Source of the DNA: Dryocola sp051297175
Lineage (GTDB): Bacteria > Pseudomonadota > Gammaproteobacteria > Enterobacterales > Enterobacteriaceae
Assembly (NCBI RefSeq): GCF_051297175.1
Contig: NZ_JBINNY010000001.1
Span: 2,666,001 to 2,730,000, forward strand
Direction of reading: 5' to 3'
Length of the DNA: 64,000 nucleotides
Position numbers and translations under genes: made by a program. This document shows positions 9,801 through 18,166 of the stretch, in pieces. Each line of letters opens with the position of its first letter. The first letter of the stretch is position 1. Under the pieces are notes generated by a model. The model was not told the DNA's origin and did not search any database. It was given only the letters and a program-made list of their open reading frames with translations.

Positions 9801-10716
9801 CGGTGTCGCGAATTTCGCGCTCGCCGCTCATAAATATCAGAATGTCGCCCGCGCTTTCGCGGCCAAGCTCGTCCACGGCGTCAAAAATCGCCTGCAGCTG
9901 GTCGCGGTCGGTATCGTCGGCGTCTTCCACAATCGGGCGATAGCGCACTTCCACCGGATAGGTACGGCCGGAGACTTCAATAATCGGCGCGTTGTTGAAA
10001 TGGCGCGAGAAGCGCTCCGGGTCGATGGTCGCGGAGGTAATAATGATTTTCAGATCCGGACGACGCGGCAGCAGCTCGCGCAGGTAGCCGAGCAGGAAAT
10101 CGATATTCAGACTGCGCTCGTGCGCTTCATCGATGATGATGGTGTCGTACTGCATCAGCAGGCGATCCTGCTGGATTTCCGCCAGCAGGATGCCGTCGGT
10201 CATCAGCTTGACCAGGGTGTTTTCGCCGACGTGATCGGTAAAACGCACCTTATAGCCCACGCAGCCGCCCGGTTCGGTTTGCAGCTCTTCGGCGATACGG
10301 TTAGCCACCGTGCGCGCGGCCAGGCGGCGCGGCTGCGTGTGGCCAATCAGCCCTTTCACGCCGCGCCCCAGCTCCATGCAGATTTTCGGCAGCTGCGTGG
10401 TTTTGCCGGAGCCGGTTTCGCCTGCGACGATCACCACCTGATGGTCGCGGATGGCTTCCAGAATGTCCTGTTTCTTCTGGCTAACCGGCAGATTTTCCGG
10501 ATAGGTGATTTTTGGGCGAGCGGCTTCGCGCAGCAGGACTTTACCGGCTGCGGCGTCAATCTCCTGGGCCAGCGAGTCGAACACGGCCTGCTGGGATTCA
10601 GGATTTTTCACCTTCTTCGCGCCGTGGATGCGGCGGGCGAAGCGCTGTCTGTCGCGCAGCATAAGCCCATCTAAACGGGAAGATAACGAGGTGACTGAGG
10701 GTTTTGTATTTTGCAT
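6817..10716 (-). CDS. hrpA: ATP-dependent RNA helicase HrpA
   Basis: 1299 residues, essentially the length of E. coli HrpA (1300). DEAH-box helicase motifs are present: Walker A GETGSGKT at 99-106, DEAH at 196-199, SAT in the next motif, and QRKGRCGR for motif VI, followed by the HA2, OB-fold and long C-terminal HrpA domains. Known E. coli roles are mRNA processing of fimbrial transcripts and rescue of stalled ribosomes. The start at 10716 (MQNTKPSVTSLSSRLDGLML) aligns with the family; 25 further in-frame residues upstream have no family match. It is divergent from azoR as in E. coli. Confidence 0.97.
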   Translation of the reverse strand: MQNTKPSVTSLSSRLDGLMLRDRQRFARRIHGAKKVKNPESQQAVFDSLAQEIDAAAGKVLLREAARPKITYPENLPVSQKKQDILEAIRDHQVVIVAGETGSGKTTQLPKICMELGRGVKGLIGHTQPRRLAARTVANRIAEELQTEPGGCVGYKVRFTDHVGENTLVKLMTDGILLAEIQQDRLLMQYDTIIIDEAHERSLNIDFLLGYLRELLPRRPDLKIIITSATIDPERFSRHFNNAPIIEVSGRTYPVEVRYRPIVEDADDTDRDQLQAIFDAVDELGRESAGDILIFMSGEREIRDTADALNRLNLPHTEVLPLYARLSNSEQNRVFQSHAGRRIVLATNVAETSLTVPGIKYVIDPGTARISRYSYRTKVQRLPIEPVSQASANQRKGRCGRVSEGICIRLYSEDDFLSRPEFTDPEILRTNLASVILQMTALGLGDIAAFPFVEAPDKRNIQDGVRLLEELGAITSDADHSVYTLTPSGRQLSQLPVDPRLARMVLEAQKFGCVREVMIITSALSIQDPRERPMDKQQASDEKHCRFHDKESDFLAYVNLWNYLGEQQKALSSNQFRRQCKTDYLNYLRVREWQDIYTQLRQVVKELGLPINSEPSDFRSVHCALLTGLLSHIGQKDADKQEYTGARNARFSIFPGSGLFKKPPKWTMVAELVETSRLWGRIAARIDPEWVEPLAQHLIKRSWSEPHWEKAQGAVMATEKVTLYGLPIVAARSVNYSQIDPALSRELFIRHALVEGDWQTRHAFFRENLRLRNEVEELEHKSRRRDILVDDETLFEFYDQRIAHDVVSARHFDSWWKKVSKETPDLLNFEKSMLIKEGAEQVNKLDYPNFWHQGNLKLRLTYQFEPGADADGVTVHIPLPLLNQIDEAGFEWQIPGVRRELVIALIKSLPKPVRRNFVPAPNYAEAFLGRATPLELPLLESLEREFRRMSGVTIDREDWHWDQVPDHLKMTFRVVDEHNKKLKEGKDLTALKGGLKDKVQQTLSAVADDGIEQSGLHIWSFGKLPESYEQKRGSYRMKAYPALVDEKDSVAIRLFDNALEQQQAMWRGLRRLLLLNIPSPIKYLHEKLPNKAKLGLYFNPYGKVLDLIDDCISCGVDKLIAQAGGPVWTEEGFAVLHEKVRAELNETVVEIAKQVEQILTAVFNINKRLKGRVDMTMALGLSDVKAQMNGLVYRGFVTGNGYRRLGDTLRYLQAIEKRLEKMSVDPHRDRAQMLKVEHVQQVWQQWLNKLPRERREDDDVQEIRWMIEELRVSFFAQQLGTPYPISDKRILQAMEQIVA

Positions 10717-10924
10717 GGCGTCATCATCATGGCAGAGCACTGCCGGAAAAGTCTTTTGCGTGAATTGCCAGTAGATTACCACAACACACACTTTGTCGCC
10801 TTGTTCAATAAAACTGAACGTAGAGTTCGATATATTGCGCTATCACTGCAATCGGATTGTGAATAAAGTGTCACTCAGCGACCGGGCAAGTTTGTCCGAA
10901 TGACCAAAAACAAAGGAAACACCC

Positions 10925-11530
10925 ATGAGCAAAGTATTAGTCCTGAAGTCCAGCATCCTGGCAGGTTACTCACAGTCCAATCAGCTTTCCGACTATTTTG
11001 TTGAACAATGGCGTGAAGAGCATTCCGCTGACCAGGTAACCGTGCGCGATTTGGCAGCAAATCCGGTACCGGTGCTGGACGGTGAACTGGTTGGCGCGCT
11101 GCGCCCGAGCGACGCGCCGCTGACCCCACGTCAGCAGGAAGCGCTGGCGCTGTCCGACGAGCTGATCGCCGAACTGAAAGCGCATGACGTAATCGTGATT
11201 ACCGCGCCGATGTATAACTTCAACATCCCTACCCAGTTGAAGAACTACTTTGACCTGGTAGCCCGCGCTGGCGTGACCTTCCGTTACACCGAAAAAGGTC
11301 CAGAAGGCCTGATCACAGGTAAACGTGCGGTCGTGCTGACCAGCCGTGGCGGTATCCATAAAGATACCCCGACCGATCTGCTGGTGCCGTACCTGAACCT
11401 GTTCCTTGGCTTCATCGGGATTACCGACGTGAACTACGTGTTTGCAGAAGGTATCGCCTATGGTCCAGAAGTGGCGACCAAAGCCCAGTCCGACGCTAAA
11501 GCCGCCATCGACAGCATCGTTGCTGCATAA
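10925..11530 (+). CDS. azoR: FMN-dependent NADH-azoreductase
   Basis: 201 residues, the full length of E. coli AzoR (formerly AcpD). It has a flavodoxin-like fold with N-terminal SKVLVLKSSILAGYSQSN, the FMN-binding APMYNFNIPTQLK segment (near residue 95) and LTSRGGIHKDTPTD (near 140). The enzyme reduces quinones and azo compounds with NADH in the cytoplasm. It is preceded by a clear ribosome site (AAAGGAAAC) and followed by a strong intrinsic terminator, so it is monocistronic. The hrpA-azoR pairing is conserved with E. coli. Confidence 0.96.
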   Translation: MSKVLVLKSSILAGYSQSNQLSDYFVEQWREEHSADQVTVRDLAANPVPVLDGELVGALRPSDAPLTPRQQEALALSDELIAELKAHDVIVITAPMYNFNIPTQLKNYFDLVARAGVTFRYTEKGPEGLITGKRAVVLTSRGGIHKDTPTDLLVPYLNLFLGFIGITDVNYVFAEGIAYGPEVATKAQSDAKAAIDSIVAA

Positions 11531-11546
11531 CCTGCGAAATTTAATG

Positions 11547-11575
11547 AACGGTCAGCGAACGCTGGCCGTTTTTTT
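11547..11575 (+). terminator. Intrinsic terminator of azoR
   Basis: Hairpin AACGG(T)CAGC-GAAC-GCTG(G)CCGTT followed by a run of seven T residues, 16 bp after the azoR stop codon. Confidence 0.9.
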
Positions 11576-11768
11576 ACAGCATAACGGTAATTAAATAGAA
11601 GGAAGAAGCCATAAAGGCCAGCCCAATCCAATGGGTGTAGAGCAGCGCAATAGCAAACAGGCAGTTAATTCCCCACCAGTAAAAAAATCGTCTGCGAACG
11701 ATGCTCCAGTCTTTCTGCGGGTAGATGAATTTTAAAAGAAAAAATACAATAGCGGCTAAAATTAACAT
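11574..11768 (-). CDS. Small two-helix membrane protein
   Basis: 64 residues that are mostly hydrophobic: helix one near residues 1-15, a basic loop with PQKDWSIVRRR, then two hydrophobic stretches from about 30 to 63. I do not recognise the family. It looks genuine because the charge pattern (positive loop, hydrophobic flanks) is that of a real membrane protein and the frame is not a shadow of another gene. The 282 bp downstream of its promoter side, up to paaY, are strongly AT-rich and hold no other gene. Confidence 0.55.
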   Translation of the reverse strand: MLILAAIVFFLLKFIYPQKDWSIVRRRFFYWWGINCLFAIALLYTHWIGLAFMASSFYLITVML

Positions 11769-12050
11769 ATCGTGATCTTCCCTGATGTTTAATTAACAAT
11801 CCCTGAGAAACAGCCCTGTCCGTCAGGCGCCTGCTTTAAAATAAGAATTTTCCAAGGAACGCAGGTAATTAAACACATAGATTCCGCTTTTGCAATAAAT
11901 GCTATTTATTTTTTATATACCAAAGCGAGATATACCCAGCCAATGAAATCAATTCAACGGCAATTAATATATATTGCGAATACATTCACATATTTATATT
12001 CAAGCAATATATAACCCAGTTCAAATAAACTGAGTTATATATGACATGAA

Positions 12051-12638
12051 TTATTTAGGAAGGTGTTGGTTTTCAAAGCGCAGACTTTGCCGGTTCTCTT
12101 CGACTTCCCGCAGCGGCTCCACCTGGTGGAGGGTTTGCTGGCAGCGGATGACCAGATCCTGATACTCGCGGGTTCCTCCTCTTTTCCATTCGATTTCTTC
12201 CGCGCGCAGCTCGCGCACCGCCTTCGCCGGGCTGCCTAAAATCATCAGGTTGGCACCAAACTCCGCCTTCGCTTTGATAAACGCGCACGCGCCCACGATG
12301 CTGTTTTCACCGATTTGCGCGCCGTCCAGCACCACCGCATTCATGCCCACCAGCGCGTTTTTACCAACCGTGCAGCCGTGCAGAATTGCGCCGTGGCCGA
12401 TATGCCCGTCTTCTTCCACTACCGTGTCCTGCCCGGCAAATCCGTGCATCACGCAGTTATCCTGCACGTTAGCGCCGTCTTTCACGATGATGCGCCCAAA
12501 GTCGCCGCGCAGGCAGGCACCAGGCCCGATGTACACGCGATGGCCAATAATGACATCGCCGATCAGCACCGCCGTGGGATGCAGATAGCTGTCTTCCGGT
12601 ACGACGGGCGTCAGCCCATCAATTTGATATACGGGCAT
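12051..12638 (-). CDS. paaY: PaaY hexapeptide-repeat thioesterase
   Basis: 195 residues with left-handed beta-helix hexapeptide repeats (IGDVIIGHRVYIGPGA and following), the RGDFGRI signature at 44-50 and metal-ligand histidines His65, His82 and His87 of the gamma-carbonic-anhydrase-like fold. PaaY is a thioesterase that hydrolyses dead-end CoA derivatives formed from the ring-1,2-epoxide/oxepin stage, preventing CoA depletion. It lies 9 bp downstream of paaX on the same strand, the standard paaXY arrangement. Confidence 0.94.
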   Translation of the reverse strand: MPVYQIDGLTPVVPEDSYLHPTAVLIGDVIIGHRVYIGPGACLRGDFGRIIVKDGANVQDNCVMHGFAGQDTVVEEDGHIGHGAILHGCTVGKNALVGMNAVVLDGAQIGENSIVGACAFIKAKAEFGANLMILGSPAKAVRELRAEEIEWKRGGTREYQDLVIRCQQTLHQVEPLREVEENRQSLRFENQHLPK

Positions 12639-12647
12639 AGTTTCTCC

Positions 12648-13580
12648 TTAATGACCTGGGAGCAGTCCCCCAAAGCGCTGGAAATAGCCGCTCCCCGGCT
12701 GCGGCAGTTCGCCAACCGAGGTTTCCCCGTGCTCGCTGACGAACGCCAGCGCGCCGGGCGCGACGCGTTGATAGATGTTGATGCACAGCTGGCGGGCGCT
12801 CTGCCCCTGCCAGTGCGGCGGCAAAAGCTCGTCGGGCAGCAGCGGATCTTTCAGCACCACGCGACGGTAAAAGTGAATCAGCAGCAGCTGGATCTGGAAG
12901 CAGCGCAGCGGCGTAAGCGCCTGCTCATCCGCCTCGCGCAGCAGGGGCAGCAGCGGGCGGAACGAGTGAATAAACTCGCCGTAGCGCTCGTTTTTTTCCG
13001 TCAGCAGCCAGCACTCTTCCACGCGCGCCCTGAGCGCAGTCTTCGACGACTGGAGCGGCGAGCTGGCCTCAAAGCACATCACGTTATCGGCAACGCCCGC
13101 CTCGTGCAGGAAGTTTTGCACGTCGCTAAGATTCTGCGAGGGGGACGCCATCAGGCTCGGCGCAAGGGTGCCGAACCCCTGCCAGATAAGCTGTTTTTTG
13201 ACCTGCGCGAGGGTGTTTTTCTCAAGACCCTCGGAAAGCAAAAGCAGCCATTTACCGTCCCACGCGGGCTGCCCGGCGCGATAGATTTTTGCCTCGGCGC
13301 GCCGCGTCATGCGCTGGCCCATTTCGGTCAGACGATAAAAACTTCGTCGCCCCACGCGTTCAACGTCAAGCCAGCCTTCTTTGTTAAGCCGGAATAAAGA
13401 GGTGCGCACGAACCGCTCGCCAAAACCGAGTGATTCCAGCATGGCCGCAAGGCTGCCAAGCCAGATTTCCCCGCCGCGATGCGCCAGCGCATCGCCGTAC
13501 AAAGAGACAATCAGCGACGTCCCGCTAATGGGTACGGCGCTCACCGCCTGTTGAATAAACTGTTCCAGTTTGCCGCTCAT
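12648..13580 (-). CDS. paaX: Phenylacetyl-CoA-responsive repressor PaaX
   Basis: 310 residues (E. coli 316). The N terminus SGTSLIVSLYGDALAHRGGEIWLGS is the PaaX winged-helix domain, followed by LFRLNKEGWL and a C-terminal effector domain. PaaX represses paa promoters and is released by phenylacetyl-CoA. The C terminus ends FGGLLPGH, a few residues shorter and different from the E. coli tail. The start at 13580 gives MSGKLEQFIQQAVSAVP, matching the family; a longer in-frame start is rejected. An upstream TGATTC element at 13660-13674 may mediate autoregulation. Confidence 0.95.
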   Translation of the reverse strand: MSGKLEQFIQQAVSAVPISGTSLIVSLYGDALAHRGGEIWLGSLAAMLESLGFGERFVRTSLFRLNKEGWLDVERVGRRSFYRLTEMGQRMTRRAEAKIYRAGQPAWDGKWLLLLSEGLEKNTLAQVKKQLIWQGFGTLAPSLMASPSQNLSDVQNFLHEAGVADNVMCFEASSPLQSSKTALRARVEECWLLTEKNERYGEFIHSFRPLLPLLREADEQALTPLRCFQIQLLLIHFYRRVVLKDPLLPDELLPPHWQGQSARQLCINIYQRVAPGALAFVSEHGETSVGELPQPGSGYFQRFGGLLPGH

Positions 13581-13659
13581 CGCCCGCCGGTTCTGCCATT
13601 TATGATGGTAATGATATTCACCATAGCACAGGAAAGCGGCCATAAATCATGCAATTAGC

Positions 13660-13674
13660 AATATGATTCACATT
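13660..13674 (+). promoter_or_regulatory. Candidate PaaX operator upstream of paaX
   Basis: AATATGATTCACATT, close to the E. coli PaaX consensus WWTRTGATTCGYGWT (mismatches confined to the two G positions of the right part). It lies 80 bp upstream of the paaX start and 102 bp downstream of paaK. Two similar elements occur in the paaA-paaZ control region. Confidence 0.5.
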
Positions 13675-13696
13675 TTTAAAATTTTATGAAATTTTA

Positions 13697-13723
13697 GGTC
13701 GGGTAAGCGCAATGCCACCCGAC
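13697..13723. repeat. Single REP element between paaK and paaX
   Basis: Palindrome TAGGTCGGGTAAGCGCAATG followed by CCACCCGAC, the same family as the arrays elsewhere in this window, here as one copy. Just beyond, 13754-13766 repeats the left end of the MITE-like element at 6686. Confidence 0.8.
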
Positions 13724-13776
13724 GTTTACGGCGGATGGCGCGCTGTATTCAGATCGCCCTCACCCCAAACCGTACC

Positions 13777-15093
13777 CTATTGATTCGCCGCCTGGCGCAA
13801 ATCGCAAACGCGTATCGCCTTACCTTCGGAGCGCGGCAGGCTGCCGCAGTTCACGATGCTGATATCCGTTGAGATCCCCACCATCGACTTAATGCGGTGG
13901 CGCAGCTGGTGGCAGACGGAACAGCGCTGCTCGTGGCTCAGGTACAGGCTGCTCTCTTTTAGCTCAACCTTCACCGACAGCGTGTCGAGATGGCCGTCGC
14001 GGTGGACTTCCAGCTGGTAGTGCGGCGCCAGGTGCTCGAACTTAACGATCTCCTCCTCAAGCTGTGACGGGAAGACATTCACGCCACGGATGATCAGCAT
14101 ATCGTCGGAGCGGCCGGTGATTCTGTCCATGCGGCGCATGGTTCTGGCGGTGCCCGGCAGCAGGCGCGTGAGGTCGCGGGTGCGATAGCGGATCACCGGC
14201 AGCGCCTCTTTGGTCAGCGTGGTGAACAGCAGTTCGCCCTGCTCGCCGTCGTCCAGCGGCGTTCCGCTAATCGGATTAACGATTTCCGGGTAGAAATGAT
14301 CTTCCCAGATCGTTGGCCCGTCGGTGGTTTCCAGGCATTCCATCGCCACGCCCGGCCCCATCACTTCCGACAGGCCGTAGATATCCAGCGCGGTGATACC
14401 AAGGCGGCGTTCGATTTCGCGGCGCATGGCGTGCGTCCACGGCTCCGCGCCAAACACGCCCACGCGCAGCGAGCAGTCGCGGGCGTCGCCGCCCATCTGG
14501 CGCTCAAGCTCTTCAATCAGGTTCAGGCACCACGACGGGGTGACCATAATCATATCCGGGCGGAAATCGCGGATCAGCTGCGCCTGTTTTTCCGTCTGCC
14601 CGCCGGACATCGGGATCACCGTTGCGCCGAGGCGTTCGGCACCGTAGTGCGCGCCCAGCCCGCCGGTAAACAGCCCGTAACCATAGGCGACGTGAATTTT
14701 ATCCTTCGGCGTACCGCCCGCGGCCCGCAGCGAACGGGCGACGATATCGGCCCAGGTATCGATGTCTTTTTGCGTGTAGCCGACGACCGTAGGCTTGCCG
14801 GTGGTGCCGGATGACGCGTGAATACGCACGATCTGCTCCATCGGCACGGCAAAGGTGTCGAACGGGTAGTTGTCGCGCAGATCCTGTTTGGTGGTGCAGG
14901 GAAAGAGGCGAAGGTCCTTCAGCTCTTTGAAATCATCGGGGTGGACGCCCACCGCGTCGAACTTGCGCTTGTACATCGGCACGTTGCTGTAGGCGTGGTT
15001 CAGCGTCCATTTCAGGCGCTGGGTTTGCAGCGCCTGCAGCTCGTCGGTTGACGCGGTTTCAATCGGTTCCAGCTTGGTTGTAGAGGTTATCAT
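13777..15093 (-). CDS. paaK: Phenylacetate-CoA ligase PaaK
   Basis: 438 residues, very similar to E. coli PaaK (437) throughout. The adenylate-forming P-loop SSGTTGKP is at 94-101, IYGLSEVMGPGVAMECLETTDGP forms the acceptor region, and GRSDDMLIIRGVNVFPSQLE marks the C-terminal domain. It activates phenylacetate with ATP and CoA to phenylacetyl-CoA, the true inducer and first pathway intermediate. It is the last gene of the leftward catabolic operon, 22 bp after paaJ. Confidence 0.97.
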   Translation of the reverse strand: MITSTTKLEPIETASTDELQALQTQRLKWTLNHAYSNVPMYKRKFDAVGVHPDDFKELKDLRLFPCTTKQDLRDNYPFDTFAVPMEQIVRIHASSGTTGKPTVVGYTQKDIDTWADIVARSLRAAGGTPKDKIHVAYGYGLFTGGLGAHYGAERLGATVIPMSGGQTEKQAQLIRDFRPDMIMVTPSWCLNLIEELERQMGGDARDCSLRVGVFGAEPWTHAMRREIERRLGITALDIYGLSEVMGPGVAMECLETTDGPTIWEDHFYPEIVNPISGTPLDDGEQGELLFTTLTKEALPVIRYRTRDLTRLLPGTARTMRRMDRITGRSDDMLIIRGVNVFPSQLEEEIVKFEHLAPHYQLEVHRDGHLDTLSVKVELKESSLYLSHEQRCSVCHQLRHRIKSMVGISTDISIVNCGSLPRSEGKAIRVCDLRQAANQ

Positions 15094-15115
15094 TATAGGG
15101 TACTCGCAGGTTTGA

Positions 15116-16324
15116 TTAGCTCACACGCTCAAGGATCAGGGCAATGCCCTGGCCCACACCGATACACATCGTGCACAGGGCATAGCGCCCCTGCCGACGA
15201 TGCAGTTCGTGGCTGGCGGCCAGCGCCAGTCGGGCTCCACTCATCCCCAACGGATGGCCTAAAGCGATGGCGCCGCCGTTGGGATTAACATGCGGGGCGT
15301 CGTCAGGCAGCCCCAGCTGTCGTAATACGCCCAGCGCCTGCGCGGCGAAGGCTTCGTTCAGTTCGATAACGTCCATATCCTTGATGGACAGCCCGGCAAG
15401 CTCCAGCACCTTTCGCGTGGCGGGCACCGGGCCAAGCCCCATATAGCGAGGTTCCACGCCCGCCGTCGCCATTGCCACAACGCGCGTTTTCGGCGTCAGG
15501 CCGTGGCGCTTCGCGGCGGCTGCGCTTGCGATGAGAAGCGCAGCCGCCCCGTCGTTTACGCCCGAGGCATTTCCGGCGGTAATCACGCCGCCCGCGCGAA
15601 ACGGCGCTTTCAGTGCGTTCAATTGTTGCAAAGTTGTTTCCGGCCTGGGGTGTTCGTCTTCGCGAATTTCCGTCACGCTGCCCTTTTTACCTTTGAGCAC
15701 AACCGGCACGATTTCCTGCTCCAGCACGCCGTTAGCCCTGGCCTGCTCCGCCCGCTGCTGGCTTCGTAAGGCGAAAGCATCCTGATCGGCACGGCTTATA
15801 TTTAACAACTCCGCTACATTCTCTGCCGTTTCCGGCATGCTGTCAGTACCAAATTGTTCAGCCATGAGCGGGTTCACAAAACGCCAGCCGATGGTGGTGT
15901 CAAACAGCTCCGCCTGGCGCTGGAAGGCCGCGCTGGCCTTGCCCATCACGAACGGCGCGCGGGACATGGACTCCACGCCCCCCGCCAGCATCAGCTCGGC
16001 ATCGCCGGCTTTGATCGCGCGCGCCGCCATGCCCAGCGCGTCAAGGCCCGAGCCGCACAGGCGGTTGATGGTCGTGCCGGAAATCGTCTGCGGCAGCCCG
16101 CTTAGCAGCGTTGCCATTCGCGCCACGTTGCGGTTGTCTTCCCCCGCCTGGTTGGCGCAGCCGAGGATCACGTCGTCCACGGCGTTCCAGTCAAGGCCTG
16201 GATAACGCGCCATCAGCGCCTTAAGGGGAATGGCGGCGAGATCGTCGGCGCGCACGGAAGAAAGCGCCCCGCCGTAGCGGCCAACCGGCGTTCGCACGCC
16301 GTCACAGATAAAAGCGTCGATCAT
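15116..16324 (-). CDS. paaJ: 3-oxoadipyl-CoA/3-oxo-5,6-dehydrosuberyl-CoA thiolase PaaJ
   Basis: 402-residue thiolase with the acylated cysteine in NRLCGSGLDALG (Cys90), the GGAIALGHPLGMSGAR motif and the C-terminal base in CTMCIGVGQG. In the paa pathway it acts twice, releasing acetyl-CoA from 3-oxo-5,6-dehydrosuberyl-CoA and cleaving 3-oxoadipyl-CoA to acetyl-CoA and succinyl-CoA. Its start overlaps the paaI stop by ATGA. Confidence 0.96.
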   Translation of the reverse strand: MIDAFICDGVRTPVGRYGGALSSVRADDLAAIPLKALMARYPGLDWNAVDDVILGCANQAGEDNRNVARMATLLSGLPQTISGTTINRLCGSGLDALGMAARAIKAGDAELMLAGGVESMSRAPFVMGKASAAFQRQAELFDTTIGWRFVNPLMAEQFGTDSMPETAENVAELLNISRADQDAFALRSQQRAEQARANGVLEQEIVPVVLKGKKGSVTEIREDEHPRPETTLQQLNALKAPFRAGGVITAGNASGVNDGAAALLIASAAAAKRHGLTPKTRVVAMATAGVEPRYMGLGPVPATRKVLELAGLSIKDMDVIELNEAFAAQALGVLRQLGLPDDAPHVNPNGGAIALGHPLGMSGARLALAASHELHRRQGRYALCTMCIGVGQGIALILERVS

Positions 16325-16746
16325 AGTTTTGCTCCTGAAACGGACGTGCCGATACGGTGCGCCCGGCCGCGAAACAGCGCCACGGTTTTCTCGTGCTGGT
16401 TGATGATTTCAATGTCGTATACGCCGGTTAGGCGTCCCTGGGTGCGCATCCGTGCTATGGCGGTAAGCCGGTCGCCCGCATGTCCCGGTCGCACGAAATC
16501 AATGCTGCACCCGGAGGCTACCGCCGCCAGCCCCTGGCTGTTGCAGGCGTAGGCAAAGGCGGTATCGGCAAGGGTAAAAATCTGCCCGCCGTGGCAGGTT
16601 CGGTGGCCGTTGAGCATCGCCTCGGTGACGGTCATCGTCAGGCGCGCAAAGCCTTCGCCCATTTCCTGAATTTCGATGCCCATCTGCCGCGCGCAGCTGT
16701 CCTGCGCGTACATTTCGCGGGCGTTTTCCCATGCGTTAGTGTTCAT
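16321..16746 (-). CDS. paaI: Hotdog-fold phenylacetyl-CoA thioesterase PaaI
   Basis: 141 residues with the hotdog signature LNGHRTCHGGQIFTLADTAF; HGG is at 52-54 and Asp61 matches the catalytic aspartate of E. coli PaaI. It hydrolyses hydroxylated phenylacetyl-CoA derivatives and so relieves pathway jams. The start at 16746 (MNTNAWENAREMYAQDSC) overlaps the end of paaH by 11 bases. A much longer in-frame extension upstream lies inside paaH and is not a protein. Confidence 0.95.
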   Translation of the reverse strand: MNTNAWENAREMYAQDSCARQMGIEIQEMGEGFARLTMTVTEAMLNGHRTCHGGQIFTLADTAFAYACNSQGLAAVASGCSIDFVRPGHAGDRLTAIARMRTQGRLTGVYDIEIINQHEKTVALFRGRAHRIGTSVSGAKL

Positions 16747-18166
16747 GCTGAGTCTCCAGCAGCGCGCGCTGGCGCAGCAGCGAGGTGGGACGGTAACGCT
16801 CTTCGCCGTAGTGCTGTTGCAGGTTTTCCAGCAGCCGCAGAACGTTCTGCCAGCCCAGTTCCGCCCCCCAGGCCAGCGGCCCGTGCGGGTAGTTGACGCC
16901 GAGGCGCATGGCGGTGTCGATGTCCTGTTCGCAGGCGACGCCCTTTTGCAGCGCGTCGAGCGCCTCGTTTGCCAGCATCGCCACCGTGCGCCACACCAGC
17001 ATTCCGGGATAATCGTTGATTTGCAGCACCCGTTTGCCCTGCCGCTGGAAGTAGCCAATCGCCTGCGCGGTTTGCTCCGGCGCGTTGCCCGCGGCGGCGG
17101 CCAGCACCACCAGCGGCGCGTGCTGCCAGTCGTTAACCAAATCGATAAGCACCACCGGGCGGTTCAGCCGTTTCGATACCTGGGTCGCCGTTTCGCCCTG
17201 CGTCACCTGAACCAGGACGTCATCCAGCTCTACGCCAGAAAAAGTGACACTGTCACTTAACATTGAGACTTGCCCAGCCTCAAACGGCAGCGCCTCGTCA
17301 AGCGGCCAGCGGTAGACGCCCTGGCCGGTTTTCCTGCCGAGGCGCTTGCCCAGCACCAGCTCCTGCTGGATTAGCGACGGTAAAAAGCGCCGCTCCTGCC
17401 AGAAGCCGTTGAACACCGAGCAGGTCACCGCAAAATTCACGTCCTGGCCGATTAAATCGGTGAGCGCCAGCGGCCCCATCGGAAAGCCGCCGCAGTCGCG
17501 CAGCGCCGCGTCAATCACCGCCGCAGGCGCAACCTGCTCTTCCAGCGCCCGCCAGGCTTCGGCGTAGAACGGTCGCGCCACGCGATTCACGATAAAGCCC
17601 GGCGTGGACTGGCAGCGCACCGGCCGTTTGCCCCAGCGCAGCGCCAGCTCGGTCAGGCTGTCGAGCACGGCAGGCTCGGTTTCCAGCCCGCTGACCACTT
17701 CGACCAGCTTCATCACCGGCGCGGGGTTGAAGAAATGCAGCCCCACCACGCGCGCCGGGTGCGGCACGCCGCTGGCAATGGCGGTGATGGAGATAGACGA
17801 GGTATTGCTGGCAAAAATGGCTTCCGGCGGGCAAACCGCCGCCAGGTCACGGAAAATCGCCTGCTTGACGTCGATTTGCTCGGCGGCGGCTTCGACGATC
17901 AGATCCGCATCGGCAAGGTCTGCGAGGCTTCCCGCTGCCGTAAGGCGTGCAACGGTTGCCGCTTTGTCGGCTTCGCTAAGCTTGCCTTTGGCAACGCGAG
18001 CGCCGAGCGCGGTGGCGATACCGTTAATGGCGCGGTTCGCCGCCCCGGCCTGAATGTCATAGAGCCTGACCGGGTGCCCGGCCTGCGCCGCGACCTGCGC
18101 GATGCCCGCGCCCATGGTGCCGCCGCCGATCACCGCGACGGTGGAATGCGGAGTTAGCGTCATCAT
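16736..18166 (-). CDS. paaH: 3-hydroxyadipyl-CoA dehydrogenase PaaH
   Basis: 476 residues: an N-terminal Rossmann domain with VAVIGGGTMGAGIAQ, the catalytic histidine in VGLHFFNPAPVMKLVEVV, then two 3-hydroxyacyl-CoA dehydrogenase C-terminal domains (the second around residues 380-465, LGVNYPHGPLAWG). It oxidises 3-hydroxyadipyl-CoA with NAD. ATGATG gives two possible starts one codon apart. It overlaps paaG by four bases. Confidence 0.95.
   Translation of the reverse strand: MMTLTPHSTVAVIGGGTMGAGIAQVAAQAGHPVRLYDIQAGAANRAINGIATALGARVAKGKLSEADKAATVARLTAAGSLADLADADLIVEAAAEQIDVKQAIFRDLAAVCPPEAIFASNTSSISITAIASGVPHPARVVGLHFFNPAPVMKLVEVVSGLETEPAVLDSLTELALRWGKRPVRCQSTPGFIVNRVARPFYAEAWRALEEQVAPAAVIDAALRDCGGFPMGPLALTDLIGQDVNFAVTCSVFNGFWQERRFLPSLIQQELVLGKRLGRKTGQGVYRWPLDEALPFEAGQVSMLSDSVTFSGVELDDVLVQVTQGETATQVSKRLNRPVVLIDLVNDWQHAPLVVLAAAAGNAPEQTAQAIGYFQRQGKRVLQINDYPGMLVWRTVAMLANEALDALQKGVACEQDIDTAMRLGVNYPHGPLAWGAELGWQNVLRLLENLQQHYGEERYRPTSLLRQRALLETQHEH

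Noticed and set aside
7003..10674. Several 200-310 codon frames antisense to hrpA
   Set aside because: Same shadow effect; composition unlike proteins and no family.
12648..13580. Frameshift or truncation of PaaX at its C terminus
   Set aside because: The protein is only six residues shorter than in E. coli and conserved to FQRFGG; normal variation is enough to explain it.
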